From Actinomycetota bacterium (lineage in GTDB: Bacteria; Actinomycetota; Thermoleophilia; Gaiellales; Gaiellaceae): a DNA stretch of 64,000 nt. Under the pieces are notes generated by a model, which did no database searches, was not told where the DNA came from, and was given only the letters and a program-made list of their open reading frames with translations. The DNA is taken from the NCBI GenBank assembly GCA_005884005.1, contig VAWI01000015.1, forward strand, positions 1-64,000. The letters run 5' to 3'. This document shows positions 1-8,610 of the stretch, piece by piece. Positions within the stretch are counted from its first letter, which is position 1, and every line of letters starts with the position of its first letter. Both the position numbers and the translations under genes were made by a program.

Positions 1-134
1 GGGGTCGCGTCGGCTGGCACCTCGTCCGGGTCGTCGACGAAGACGAACTCCGCTTCCGGGTCGAGGAAGCGGCGAATCAGCCAGGCGCAGGCGGCGCGGT
101 CGACGTGGCAATGGCGACGCGTCGCCCACCTCAT
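1..134 (-). CDS. chrB: ChrB C-terminal domain protein, partial (runs off left edge)
   Basis: This is the first 44 codons of a gene that continues beyond the left edge. The translation opens MRWATRRHCHVD and continues through WLIRRFLDPEAEF, the pattern of the ChrB C-terminal (chromate resistance exported protein) domain. The ATG overlaps the TGA of the upstream gene by 4 nt, so the two are translationally coupled. In most described ChrB proteins the N- and C-terminal domains form one polypeptide; here they are two genes. ChrB is known as a chromate-sensing regulator of the ChrA efflux pump, but no ChrA is visible because the window ends. Confidence 0.75.
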   Translation of the reverse strand, partial: MRWATRRHCHVDRAACAWLIRRFLDPEAEFVFVDDPDEVPADAT

Positions 135-610
135 CCGACCGGCTCCTCGACGAGCGCCGCCAATTCCTCCACCGATCGCTCCGCCTGCTCGCGCTCCGGC
201 GGCGGGAAGTAGTCACGCGCCCGGATCCGCCGCAGCTCGCGGCGCAAGCGAGCGAGGGTGCGGCGCCGCCGCCCCGCTCGCTCCGACCGAGCCGCGCTCG
301 CGTCGGCGATCAGCGCCCGATACTCGGCGGCGACCCCGTTCGCCATCCGGCTCGCCAGCTCCCGCTCCTGCGCCGCCGAGGCTAGCTCGCCGACCCAGAT
401 CGTCGCCTCGCCGCCGGACTCCAAGACTTCGTCTGCGAGCCACTCCAGCTGCTCGCGGTTCCGTGCGTCGAGTGGCAGTGCCGCGAGGCCGTCGAGCACC
501 TGCACCGCGCCGACCCGGCGCAGCTTGCGCCACAGCGCACTCCGCGGCGTCGACGGGTCGCGCGGCAAGCGGTAGGCGAGCAGTACCCAGGATGTCCGGC
601 GGGACGACAC
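131..610 (-). CDS. chrB: ChrB N-terminal domain protein
   Basis: A protein of about 159 residues that opens SSRRTSWVLLAYRLPRDPS and continues with WRKLRRVGAVQVLDGLAALP, the conserved start of ChrB N-terminal domains. The C-terminal third is Arg/Glu-rich and probably helical. The reading frame is open further upstream to 715, but recognisable homology begins at the GTG at 610, which I chose. A CATAAT hexamer lies about 5 nt upstream of this GTG and could drive a leaderless transcript, though no good -35 is seen. It is coupled by ATGA to the C-terminal-domain gene. Confidence 0.75.
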   Translation of the reverse strand: MSSRRTSWVLLAYRLPRDPSTPRSALWRKLRRVGAVQVLDGLAALPLDARNREQLEWLADEVLESGGEATIWVGELASAAQERELASRMANGVAAEYRALIADASAARSERAGRRRRTLARLRRELRRIRARDYFPPPEREQAERSVEELAALVEEPVG

Positions 611-872
611 CCGCCGATTATGATGGAATCTGCAACAGCGGTCGCACAACTCGCTGCTATGCCCGGAAGATGAGCGGACAGGTCTCCGAACAAGGAGTGC
701 TGGATGAAGCAGCAAAGTGGCCTGACCCCAGCTGGTTGATCCAGGTCATTTGAGAGTCTTGCGGCACACGTTGTGGCGGGATCAGTGCGGAATGGATCGT
801 TGTCTGAATAGATAACGGACACCGGAATGCGCGCCAGGTGCCGATCGGAGCCACTGGTTTGGAGAGGCAGGG
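611..872. other. Intergenic region, no supported gene
   Basis: About 260 bp between two minus-strand genes. All six frames contain only short open stretches without recognisable protein signatures. The segment around 770-860 has lower GC than its surroundings and reads like the edge of a decayed mobile element, but no terminal inverted repeat or transposase fragment could be identified. Confidence 0.4.
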
Positions 873-1781
873 CTAAGGTCGAGCTGCGATTCGCCCGCGC
901 GGTCGCCACGCGGGGCTCGAATCGTTCTGGGCGGACGTGATCTGTCTCGCGTTGCCAGCGCGGTCGACCTCCCAGATCGCGCCGTCACGGGAGAACGCGA
1001 TCTCCTTGCCGTCCGGCGACCACGCGGGCTCGATCGTGTCGATCGCCGAGCGCGTCTCGCGACGGAGGCCTGTTCCGTCGACGCCGATCGAATAGATCTC
1101 GTAATGGCCGCCGCGAGCGTTGCTGTGGAAGGCGAGGCGCCGGCCATCGGGTGACCACGATGGGTGGGCGCTGACGGCGCCGAGCCGCGTGACCTGCCGT
1201 GAATTCCGCCCGTTCACGCCCATGACCCAGATTTCGCGGATCGAGAAACCGGGCCGGCGATAGTCGTACGCGACGAGCTTCCCGTTCGGCGACCACGCCG
1301 GGTCGGCGGCATCTCCGAAACCACGCCCGAGCCGCCGCGCCCGCCCGCCCTCTGCGGGAACGACGAACAGCGCACCCTCGCGCCCGAACGCGATCCGGCG
1401 GCCGTCGGGCGACCACGCCGGGTGGTCGTCGTCGCGAGCGGACGACGTGAGCCGGCGAACGCCTGTGCCGTTCGGCCGCGTGACGAAGATGTGCGACGGG
1501 CCGTCGCGCCTGCTCGCGAAAGCGATCCGCTTACCGTTCGGCGACCACGCCGGCTGGGTCTGGAAGAAGAGTCCCTTAGGAGTAGCCGGGTCGCCCTTCT
1601 CCTTCGTCAGCCGGCGCTCGTGGCCGCCGTCTGCAGCGACCCCGAAGAGCGCGTAGTCGCCGTCGCGCGTAGAGACGAAGACGAGGTCGGGCGTCGACGG
1701 CGTCGACAGCGTCGACGAGCCGCAGGCGGCCAGGACGAGCAGCGCGGGAAGCAGCGCGAGCGGTCGCACGAAAAATGACAT
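873..1781 (-). CDS. TolB-like beta-propeller lipoprotein
   Basis: A 302-residue exported lipoprotein. The N-terminus MSFFVRPLALLPALLVLAAC is a signal peptide ending in a lipobox (LAAC), so Cys20 is likely lipidated and the protein tethered outside the membrane. The rest is a tandem array of WD40-like (PD40/TolB) blades, visible as repeated PAWSPDGRRIAF-type motifs about every 40-45 residues. ATG at 1781 was chosen because the signal peptide starts there, although the frame is open to 1850. It lies 10 nt after livF at the end of the ABC transporter operon. Its link to transport is unknown; propellers of this type bind proteins or ligands. Confidence 0.8.
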   Translation of the reverse strand: MSFFVRPLALLPALLVLAACGSSTLSTPSTPDLVFVSTRDGDYALFGVAADGGHERRLTKEKGDPATPKGLFFQTQPAWSPNGKRIAFASRRDGPSHIFVTRPNGTGVRRLTSSARDDDHPAWSPDGRRIAFGREGALFVVPAEGGRARRLGRGFGDAADPAWSPNGKLVAYDYRRPGFSIREIWVMGVNGRNSRQVTRLGAVSAHPSWSPDGRRLAFHSNARGGHYEIYSIGVDGTGLRRETRSAIDTIEPAWSPDGKEIAFSRDGAIWEVDRAGNARQITSAQNDSSPAWRPRGRIAARP

Positions 1782-1791
1782 CGCCGTCCGC

Positions 1792-2511
1792 CTAGTGAGC
1801 GACAGGCTCGACGCCGAGATATCGGCGCTGGAGCTCGACGCTCCCGGCAAGCTCGCTGGCCGTCGTCTCGGCGGCGATCTCGCCTCCGATCATGACGAGC
1901 TGACGCTCGGCGAGCGAGGTCGCGACGACGAGGTTCTGTTCGACAAGCAGCATCCGGAGTCCCTCCTCCTCGAACTTGCCGAAGGTCTCGACGAGCATCT
2001 CGATCACCGTCGGCGCCAGCCCTTCGGACGGCTCGTCCATGATCAGGAGCTTGGGGTTTGTCAGCAGCGCACGGCCGATCGCGAGCATCTGCTGCTCGCC
2101 TCCCGAAAGCTGCGCGCCGCCGTTCCGCTTCCGTTCGGCCAGGCGCGGGAAAAGCTCGTAGACCCGGCGCATGTTCCATGGGCCGCCGTTACGACCCGCG
2201 ACCATGCGGAGGTGCTCCTCCACGCTCAGCGACGGGAACAGGCGCCGGCCTTGGGGCACGTAACCGATGCCGAGGCCGGCGATCTTGTACGACGCTCTGC
2301 CGATCAGCTCGGTCCCCTCAAGCCGAACTGATCCGCTCGTGCGCGGAGGCGTCATGCCCATAATTGCCGCGCACAGCGTCGACTTGCCCATACCGTTGCG
2401 GCCGATGATTGCGACTGCCTGTTCAGTGACGGAGAAGGACACGTTCTGCAGAACGTGGGAGGGCCCGTAGTAGGCATTGAGGCCCTCGACAACGAGCAGC
2501 GGGTCACTCAT
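1792..2511 (-). CDS. livF: Branched-chain-type (HAAT) ABC transporter ATP-binding protein LivF
   Basis: A 239-residue cytoplasmic ATPase of the HAAT importer family. Walker A is GRNGMGKST near residue 38, the signature motif is LSGGEQQ, and Walker B is LLIMDEP. Length and the C-terminal YLGV ending match LivF. The ATG overlaps the end of livG by 8 nt, so the two ATPases are co-translated as expected for a heterodimeric engine. The family imports branched-chain amino acids, but relatives carry urea, amides and aromatic or sugar-derived acids. The neighbouring kdgK and aldolase genes suggest a non-amino-acid substrate here (inference). Confidence 0.93.
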   Translation of the reverse strand: MSDPLLVVEGLNAYYGPSHVLQNVSFSVTEQAVAIIGRNGMGKSTLCAAIMGMTPPRTSGSVRLEGTELIGRASYKIAGLGIGYVPQGRRLFPSLSVEEHLRMVAGRNGGPWNMRRVYELFPRLAERKRNGGAQLSGGEQQMLAIGRALLTNPKLLIMDEPSEGLAPTVIEMLVETFGKFEEEGLRMLLVEQNLVVATSLAERQLVMIGGEIAAETTASELAGSVELQRRYLGVEPVAH

Positions 2512-3286
2512 CGCGCTGTGGTGCCCCGAGGTAGAGCTCGTGTACGTACTCGTTGGCTCGGATCTCGTCCGGGGTGCCTTCGACGATCACCCGGCCCTCG
2601 TGCATCATGGTAACTCGCTCAGCGACGCGGAGCGCGACGTCCATGTCGTGCTCGATCAGGATCAGGGTGATCTCGCGGTCGAGTGCGAGCAGCAAGTCGG
2701 TCAGCAGTTGGCGCTCGCCGGGCGAAAGCCCGGACGCAGGCTCGTCCAGCATCAGCATTCGGGGCTTGGACGCGAGCGCCATGGCCACGGCGACCTGCCT
2801 ATGTTCGCCGTGCGAAAGCGATCCCACCATTTCCCCCAGCTTGTCGTCGATCGCCACGCGCCGGGCCGCCTCCCGCGCCCGCTCCCGCATCTCGCGGTCG
2901 CGGCGGGTGGTCACCGGGCGAAGGTGACCCCTCCGAACGCCGAGCGCCGCGAGGTAGAGGCTGTCCTCGACAGTCAGGTTGAGAAAGAGCCTGGACTGCT
3001 GGTACGAGCGGGCGAGGCCGAGCCGCGCCCGCTTGCGTGCCGGTGCGGCCGTCACGTCGTGTCCGAAGAGCTCGATCCGGCCCGAGCTGACTGGCAAGTC
3101 GCCTGCGATCACATTAAAAAGCGTCGTCTTGCCGGCACCGTTGGGGCCAAGGATCGCGCGGCGCTCGCCGGCGACGATCTCGAGATCGACGTCGTTGACT
3201 GCGTGTAAGCCGCCGAAGCGCCGGCCGACCCCCCACACGCGGAGGGTCGGCTCGGTGCTTCGGGTCTCGAGCGGTGCCTCGGTCAA
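2504..3286 (-). CDS. livG: HAAT ABC transporter ATP-binding protein LivG
   Basis: A 260-residue ABC ATPase, partner of LivF. Walker A is GPNGAGKTT, the signature region is SLSHGEHRQVAV (H replaces the usual second G of LSGGE, common in LivG), and Walker B is LMLDEPASGL. The start is a TTG at 3286, four nt after the stop of the binding-protein gene. No other ATG or GTG fits the family N-terminus better. The gene lies between the binding-protein gene and livF in a five-gene transporter set. Confidence 0.92.
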   Translation of the reverse strand: MTEAPLETRSTEPTLRVWGVGRRFGGLHAVNDVDLEIVAGERRAILGPNGAGKTTLFNVIAGDLPVSSGRIELFGHDVTAAPARKRARLGLARSYQQSRLFLNLTVEDSLYLAALGVRRGHLRPVTTRRDREMRERAREAARRVAIDDKLGEMVGSLSHGEHRQVAVAMALASKPRMLMLDEPASGLSPGERQLLTDLLLALDREITLILIEHDMDVALRVAERVTMMHEGRVIVEGTPDEIRANEYVHELYLGAPQRDE

Positions 3287-3290
3287 GCGC

Positions 3291-4706
3291 TTACTTGATG
3301 ACGCCCTTCGTGACGACGCCGTTCTTGACGACCCGGATCTTGCCCTGCCAAGGCGTCTTCAGCTTCCGACACGGCGGCTGAGTGCGTCCCGGCGGCGGGC
3401 TCGACTTCTTGAACAGGCCGCCGAAGGACTGCGTCACGTTCGGGACGAAGCCGACGACGGTCAGCGCCGGCTTGCCGCCCTTCCTGACGATCTGGAGCGG
3501 CCACTGATCCTGGATCGCCTGGCGGTTCTTGTCCAGGTGCAGGACGCCGTGCCCCGAGACCTGGTAGCCAGGCCTGAGCGTGCGCGGCAGGCTGCTCTGA
3601 AGCTTTGCCCCAAGCGCACCATGGGACTTGTTCAGGCCCTGGACCAGCGCCCAGGCCGCGTTGTAGTAGTTGTAGACGAAGCCGTCGGCGTAGTTCCCGC
3701 CGTTTAGGCCCGGGAAGATCTTCGCGACATTCCCTTCGTAGGCCCGTGCCGCCTTCGTCTTCAGCCCCGGCGACGTGCCGAACCCTCCGACGTAGGCTCC
3801 GACGAGACGCGGAGCCACCTCGGAGAAGTTCCCGAGGAACGCGAAGAAGAGGTTGCCGACGAACTTCTTCGGATTGGTCTTCCCGTACGCCTGCTCATAC
3901 GCCTTGAGCGACGCTCCGGTCCCGGTTCCACCGACGACCCAGAAGTAGCCGTCAACCGAGTTCGGCGGCGGCAACTGCCGGATGTAAGGGGCGTAGTCGG
4001 TCGTGTTCAGCGGCGGGAAGACCCGCTTCGTGATCTTGCCGCCCATCGCGCAGTAGTCGGCGATCAGGCCGGCTGCGGACGTCCAGCCGAAGCTGTAGTC
4101 GTCCATGATGATGGCCGCCTTCCGCCAATGCAGCTTCCGGTAGGCGATCTCGCCGGTGCCCGCGTTCCACTGGGCGCCGTCCCCGTGGTAGCGGAACACG
4201 TTCTTCGGCGCGATTTGCAGCGTCGGATCCTGCGAGCCGGCCGTCCCGATGATGAACGTCTTCTTCGGGTGCGACTTCGCGTAGTTCGCGACCGACACCG
4301 CCTCGTCGCCCGACAACGGGCCGATCATCACGTCGGCCTTCGCCTGCTCCATCAGGCGTTTCGTCTCGGTGACGGCGAGCGGGACCGTGTCGTTCCCACA
4401 GCCGTAGCCGACGATCTTGATGTTCGCCCCGCCGGCGGTTATTCCGGTCATGCCCGCAGACGGCTTCTTCTTGTTCTTTGCTTTGCCGTGGGCGTAACGC
4501 GCGAGTGCCGCCTCGGCCCCGCCGATGTCCGGTTCGTAGCCGAAGCCGAACGCGCCCTTGCAGTCGGTCATGATCGCGACCCGGACGGTCTTCGCCTGGG
4601 ACGCTGCGGACGATGTCGAGATGCCGCCGATCAGCGCGACGCCGACCGCGATCCCTACTGCGGCGAGCGCGGCGGCGTGCCAGCTTCGCAATCCCGATCT
4701 CCTCAT
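3291..4706 (-). CDS. livK: HAAT ABC transporter periplasmic-type substrate-binding protein
   Basis: A 471-residue type I periplasmic-binding-fold protein (Leu/Ile/Val or receptor-ligand-binding family). An N-terminal signal sequence of about 37 residues (basic MRRSGLRS, then a hydrophobic core ending SSAASQA) is followed by the ligand-binding body, with motifs such as DVMIGPLSGDEAVSVA and DGFVYNYYNAAW. The ATG at 4706 has a strong GGAGG ribosome site 7-8 nt upstream, which decides the start even though the frame is open further. It is longer than classical LivK (about 370 residues), closer to binding proteins for larger or unusual ligands. Substrate unknown. Confidence 0.9.
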   Translation of the reverse strand: MRRSGLRSWHAAALAAVGIAVGVALIGGISTSSAASQAKTVRVAIMTDCKGAFGFGYEPDIGGAEAALARYAHGKAKNKKKPSAGMTGITAGGANIKIVGYGCGNDTVPLAVTETKRLMEQAKADVMIGPLSGDEAVSVANYAKSHPKKTFIIGTAGSQDPTLQIAPKNVFRYHGDGAQWNAGTGEIAYRKLHWRKAAIIMDDYSFGWTSAAGLIADYCAMGGKITKRVFPPLNTTDYAPYIRQLPPPNSVDGYFWVVGGTGTGASLKAYEQAYGKTNPKKFVGNLFFAFLGNFSEVAPRLVGAYVGGFGTSPGLKTKAARAYEGNVAKIFPGLNGGNYADGFVYNYYNAAWALVQGLNKSHGALGAKLQSSLPRTLRPGYQVSGHGVLHLDKNRQAIQDQWPLQIVRKGGKPALTVVGFVPNVTQSFGGLFKKSSPPPGRTQPPCRKLKTPWQGKIRVVKNGVVTKGVIK

Positions 4707-4803
4707 CTGGTGCCCTCCGTTTCGTTGCCGGTTACTCCATTCTTGTCCAGCTGGCTCCCCCAACTCAACCCCTTCGGCTGCCCGTGAAGACCCCTCCTTT
4801 CTC

Positions 4804-5892
4804 TCACCCGCCGGTTCTCGCAGGCGCTTCCGCGCTCGGCCCGGCGCGTCCGACGCGCGAGCGAGCGGCAAGCGCTCGGTCCCAAATCCCCATCAGCCCG
4901 TCCGGCGAGATGAGCACGATCAGCAGGAAGATGATCCCGATCACGGTGTTGAACGAGCCGCCGAAGAGCGTCCCGCCGAACCCGAGGAAGGGGAAGGTGA
5001 AGCCCCGAACGTAGTTCTGGATGATGATGAAGGCGAACGCGCCGAGCCACGCGCCTTCGATCCGCGCCAGCCCGCCGATCACGGCGATCACGAGCAAGCT
5101 GATCGTCTCGGGGAGGTCGACGTTGCCGGGCGCGATCTGCCCGCTCCACCAGACGTACAGGACGCCGCTCAGCGAGGCCAGGAACGCCGCGAACCCGAAC
5201 GCGAGCGTCCGGTGGAGAGGCACATTGTAGCCCAGCGAGCTCATCCGAACCGGCTCGTCGCGGACACCCTGGAGGGTGATCCCGAAGGGCGTGCGCACCA
5301 CGTACCGGATCAGCACGTACGTGAACACGGCGGCGACCAGCGAGACGTAGTAGAGGCGGTTCGGATGCCCGGTCAGGTCGCCGATCCAGCTGGGGGTATA
5401 CCGGTTGATCCCGCCAATGCCCGAGAAACCCGAGACGAGCGTCACCTGGCCGAGGAAGTACGTCGTGATCACGGAGTACGTGAGGGTGATCATCAGAAAG
5501 TAGATGCCGATGCTCCGCGCCGCGATCGCCCCGAACATCAGTCCGATGGCCGTCGTCATCGCGATCGCGACGACGAGCGCCACCGTCGGGTCCCAGCCGA
5601 GGTGGAGACCCTTGGAGGTCCCGCCCGGACCGCCTCGGGTGGCGAGGTTGCCGAGAATTACGCCCGCGATCCCGAACAGGGCCGTCTGGGCGAGCGAGAC
5701 CATGCCGCCGTACGCGGAGAGGAAGATCAGGCTCGCTGCGGCGATGCCGAACAGAAACGTCTCGATCAGGATCTGGTGCGCCCAGTACTGGTTGAAAACG
5801 AGCGGCCCGAGCGCGGCGAGTACGAGCGCGATGGCGCCGATGGCGCGTTCGATCGTCGTCTTCGGCGACGACCTGAGTACGTTCCACCTCAT
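4804..5892 (-). CDS. livM: HAAT ABC transporter permease LivM
   Basis: A 362-residue integral membrane permease with about 9-10 hydrophobic segments. Family motifs include SAYGGMVSLAQ near residue 60 and the EAA-like loop region GPIRVL-type equivalent around PFGITLQGVRDEPVRM. The C-terminal ISPDGLMGIWDR is typical of LivM. It starts with an ATG that overlaps the livH stop (ATGA), so the two permease halves are coupled. A 97-nt gap separates it from the binding-protein gene, which has its own strong ribosome site. Confidence 0.92.
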   Translation of the reverse strand: MRWNVLRSSPKTTIERAIGAIALVLAALGPLVFNQYWAHQILIETFLFGIAAASLIFLSAYGGMVSLAQTALFGIAGVILGNLATRGGPGGTSKGLHLGWDPTVALVVAIAMTTAIGLMFGAIAARSIGIYFLMITLTYSVITTYFLGQVTLVSGFSGIGGINRYTPSWIGDLTGHPNRLYYVSLVAAVFTYVLIRYVVRTPFGITLQGVRDEPVRMSSLGYNVPLHRTLAFGFAAFLASLSGVLYVWWSGQIAPGNVDLPETISLLVIAVIGGLARIEGAWLGAFAFIIIQNYVRGFTFPFLGFGGTLFGGSFNTVIGIIFLLIVLISPDGLMGIWDRALAARSRVGRAGPSAEAPARTGG

Positions 5893-7019
5893 CCAGGCCT
5901 CCCGAACAGGCCCTGCGGGCGGAACGCGAGGACGAGCGCGATCAGCGCGAAAGTGACGACGATCGAGTACTGCGTGCAGCAGTCAGCGCCGGCCGTGGGG
6001 AGGTACGTCGCACTGAAGTTGAGGACGAACGCGTAGAGGATCGCACCGGCGGCGGCGCCGAAGATCGAGCCCATCCCACCGACGATCACAACGACGAGCG
6101 AGTTGAGCAGCCACTGTCCGTCCTGTCCGGCCGCGATGTTCGCCTGGGAGGCCCAGACGACGGCGCCGAATGCAGCGAGTGCCGAGCCGAGCACGAACGC
6201 GATCGCGAAAGTGCGCTGGATGTTGATCCCGAGCGCCGACGTCATCTTCTGGTCGTCGACGCCGGCGCGGATGACCATGCCCGTCTTCGTCCGGTAGAGC
6301 CACAGCCACAGGGCGAGACCGACCGCGATCCCAAGCCCGAGCATGACGAGCCGGGCGAGCGAGTAGTGGACGCCCGCGACGTGGAGGTTGACGAACCGGT
6401 CGGTCCAGCCGGGCCAGCTGAGGCTGACGGCGTTGCCGCCGAACTTCTGCGCGACCGTGGAAGTCGCACGCGGGAAGTGAGCGATGATCTGGTCGGCGAC
6501 GATCACCGAGATCGCGATCGTGATCAGCGCCTGGCGAAGCTCCTGACCCTGGTTCCAGCGCAGGAGTCCCTGCTGTGTGACGAAGCCGACAAAAGCGATG
6601 CAGGGTGCCGCGACGAGGAGCGGGACGACCCACTCCCACGTGTTCACCTGGGACGTCGGGATCGCGAAGCCCTGACCGGTCATCGCCTGCTGGATCTCGT
6701 AGGCGATGTAACCCCCCAGAAGGTAGAACGCGCCGTGGGCCATGTTCACGACACGCATGAGCCCGAAGATCAGCGCGAACCCGCTGGCGACAATAAACAG
6801 GGCGCCGGCGAACGTGATCGAGTCGAGGAAGATCCTCAAGAACGAGCCGGGGTCGTCGACCGCTGAGCCGAACGTGGTCGTACGCCAGTTGCCGCCGCCT
6901 GTCGCCGGCGGTTTCTGCGCGATGAGGAGCACGTAGGCGAGCGCGAAGACGACCGCCGCTCCCACGACGAGCAGCGGTACCTGCCGTCGGTTGAGCCGCG
7001 GAAGTCGGAACCCCGTCAC
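5889..7019 (-). CDS. livH: HAAT ABC transporter permease LivH
   Basis: A permease of about 376 residues with a basic N-terminus (RLPRLNRRQ), a first membrane segment, and the LivH core GFALIFGLMRVVNMAHGAFYLLGGY in pieces typical of the family. The C-terminus ends RPQGLFGRPG. The start is uncertain. A GTG at 7019 (chosen) leaves 31 nt after the aldolase stop. Alternatives are GTG 7061 and TTG 7067, which would overlap the aldolase gene. The strong purine-rich GGGAGGTGAG at about 7051-7060 has no start codon at the right distance. Confidence 0.9.
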   Translation of the reverse strand: MTGFRLPRLNRRQVPLLVVGAAVVFALAYVLLIAQKPPATGGGNWRTTTFGSAVDDPGSFLRIFLDSITFAGALFIVASGFALIFGLMRVVNMAHGAFYLLGGYIAYEIQQAMTGQGFAIPTSQVNTWEWVVPLLVAAPCIAFVGFVTQQGLLRWNQGQELRQALITIAISVIVADQIIAHFPRATSTVAQKFGGNAVSLSWPGWTDRFVNLHVAGVHYSLARLVMLGLGIAVGLALWLWLYRTKTGMVIRAGVDDQKMTSALGINIQRTFAIAFVLGSALAAFGAVVWASQANIAAGQDGQWLLNSLVVVIVGGMGSIFGAAAGAILYAFVLNFSATYLPTAGADCCTQYSIVVTFALIALVLAFRPQGLFGRPG

Positions 7020-7050
7020 CCAGGGCGACCCTACAACGTTAGGCGGGCGC

Positions 7051-7662
7051 TCACCTCCCACATCCAACCTGGAGCGCCGCGCGGCAACGCCGCTCGACCT
7101 CGCCGGCGCCGACAGCCGCCACGGTGCCGAGCGCGCTGCCGAGCCCGACGGCCCAGGCTCCGGCGTCGAGCCACGGCCGGACGTCGCCCAGCTCGATGCC
7201 GCCCGTCGGCATTAGCCGGACGTCCGGCAGGACGGAGTGGAGGTCGCCGAGATACGCCGGCGAGACCGCTCGCGCCGGAAAGACCTTGACTGCGTCCGCA
7301 CCAGCCACGTGCGCGGCGAGGACTTCCCCCGGCGTCAGCGCGCCTTGCACGGCGGGCACCGACGCCTCGCGAGCCGCGGCGACGAGGTCCGGGACGCAGC
7401 CAAACGTGACGACAAACTCGGCACCGGCCTCGACCGCAGGCGCGACGTCGGCTGCATCCAGCAGGCTTCCAAGCCCGAGCACGAGCCCGACGCTGCGCAG
7501 CTCGCGGAGGGCTTGGTGGACGTCCGGCGTCGTCAGCGTCAGCTCGACGACCCGCATGCCCCCGGTGCCGGCCGCGCGCGCCGTCAAGACCGCGTCCTCG
7601 GCGTCGCCGCAACGGACGACCGGGACGACCCGCTGGGCCGCGATCGCGACGATCGAGCTCAT
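7051..7662 (-). CDS. eda: KDPG/KHG-type bifunctional aldolase (Eda family)
   Basis: A 203-residue class I aldolase of the Eda family, which cleaves 2-keto-3-deoxy-6-phosphogluconate (or 4-hydroxy-2-oxoglutarate) to pyruvate and an aldehyde. Expected elements are present: VVPVVR at the N-terminus, catalytic Glu in VVELTL, the GLGSL strand and the Schiff-base lysine in DAVKVFPA. It overlaps the kinase gene by ATGA and is directly followed by the transporter genes. With the kinase it forms the lower half of an Entner-Doudoroff-like route for sugar acids. Confidence 0.9.
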   Translation of the reverse strand: MSSIVAIAAQRVVPVVRCGDAEDAVLTARAAGTGGMRVVELTLTTPDVHQALRELRSVGLVLGLGSLLDAADVAPAVEAGAEFVVTFGCVPDLVAAAREASVPAVQGALTPGEVLAAHVAGADAVKVFPARAVSPAYLGDLHSVLPDVRLMPTGGIELGDVRPWLDAGAWAVGLGSALGTVAAVGAGEVERRCRAALQVGCGR

Positions 7663-8564
7663 GCGAGCCTCTCCGCGAGCGCCTCGATCTCGGCACCGGC
7701 CGGATATGACAGGGCGCAGCCGAATGCGCGGCAGGAAAGCGCAGCTGCGGCGACCCCGCGGCGCAGCGCCGGTTCGGGGTCGAGTCCGCGAATCCGCGCG
7801 GCGAGGTAGGCGCCGGCAAGCGCATCACCCGCGCCGGCCGCGTCGACGGCATCGACCGCCGGCGCGCGGATCGTCAGCACCTCGCTGCCGGCGGCGATGG
7901 CGGCTCCGTTGGCGCCGAGGGTGATGACGAGCTCGCTTGGGTCGTGCCCAAGCGCTCCTCGCACCTCGTCGATCGCCGAGGTCTCCAGCAGCAGCTCAGC
8001 CTCCTCCGCCGAGATGAAGACGACATCCGCCCCGCGCGCCGCCGCGAGCACCGCCTCGGGGTCGCCGTCGAGGTTAGGGCGGTGGTTGACGGCGAACGAG
8101 ATCAGCGCGCCGGCCGCCCGCGCCTGTTCGGCGGCCGCAGTGGTCGCGGCGCCGACGACAGCGAGCGAAATCCCGCTCGTGTGCAGGACGGCGAGACCGC
8201 TTATAAACGCCGGCGCGATGTCCTCCGGTGCGAGCAGGCTGCCCGCAGAGCCGCGCCGGTGGTAGTCGAAGCGGTGCGCGTTGCCGGGCGTCCGCTCGTT
8301 GACGTAGATCCCGGTCGGCGCGCCTGCCTCGATCCGCACGTGCCCGACGTCGACGCCCTCAGCGCCCCAGAATGCGAGGAGCGCGCGACCGAGAGCGTCG
8401 GCGCCGACGCGGGCGGCCAGCCGCGCGCCGATCCCAGCCCGCGCCGCCATCACGCAGACGTTCGCGACGTCTCCGCCATAGCCCCGGCGCAGCGGCCCGG
8501 TGTCCCCTTTGTCGAGCCCGATCTCGAAGAGGCCCTCGCCGACCGCGCCGAGTTCCCCTGCCAC
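7659..8564 (-). CDS. kdgK: PfkB-family sugar kinase, probable 2-keto-3-deoxygluconate kinase
   Basis: A 301-residue ribokinase/PfkB-family kinase. The N-terminal YGGDVANVCVMAARAG is the substrate-binding GG motif, and the C-terminal VDAAGAGDALAGAYLA carries the catalytic Asp and anion hole. The FDYHRRGSAGSLL stretch resembles KDG kinases. Its pairing with an Eda-type aldolase (ATGA overlap) supports 2-keto-3-deoxygluconate as substrate. The start is a GTG at 8564, only 46 nt from a divergent tautomerase gene. A TAGAGT hexamer ends about 6 nt upstream and would give a nearly leaderless transcript. Confidence 0.85.
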   Translation of the reverse strand: MAGELGAVGEGLFEIGLDKGDTGPLRRGYGGDVANVCVMAARAGIGARLAARVGADALGRALLAFWGAEGVDVGHVRIEAGAPTGIYVNERTPGNAHRFDYHRRGSAGSLLAPEDIAPAFISGLAVLHTSGISLAVVGAATTAAAEQARAAGALISFAVNHRPNLDGDPEAVLAAARGADVVFISAEEAELLLETSAIDEVRGALGHDPSELVITLGANGAAIAAGSEVLTIRAPAVDAVDAAGAGDALAGAYLAARIRGLDPEPALRRGVAAAALSCRAFGCALSYPAGAEIEALAERLA

Positions 8565-8579
8565 ATCACGACTCTACTA

Positions 8580-8593
8580 GGGTCGCGTGACCC
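8580..8593. promoter_or_regulatory. Inverted repeat in the kdgK / tautomerase divergent gap
   Basis: GGGTC-GCGT-GACCC, a 5-bp inverted repeat with a 4-nt centre. It sits inside the 46-bp gap between the divergent starts, where an operator would affect both promoters. The function is inferred from position only. Confidence 0.3.
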
Positions 8594-8610
8594 AACCCGA
8601 AGGAGGCGCG

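Noticed and set aside
4558-6036. A 492-codon open frame on the plus strand across livK and livM
   Set aside because: Its translation is Arg/Asp/Glu-rich low complexity with no domain, as expected for the antisense of GC-rich genes; the minus-strand permease and binding protein are certain.
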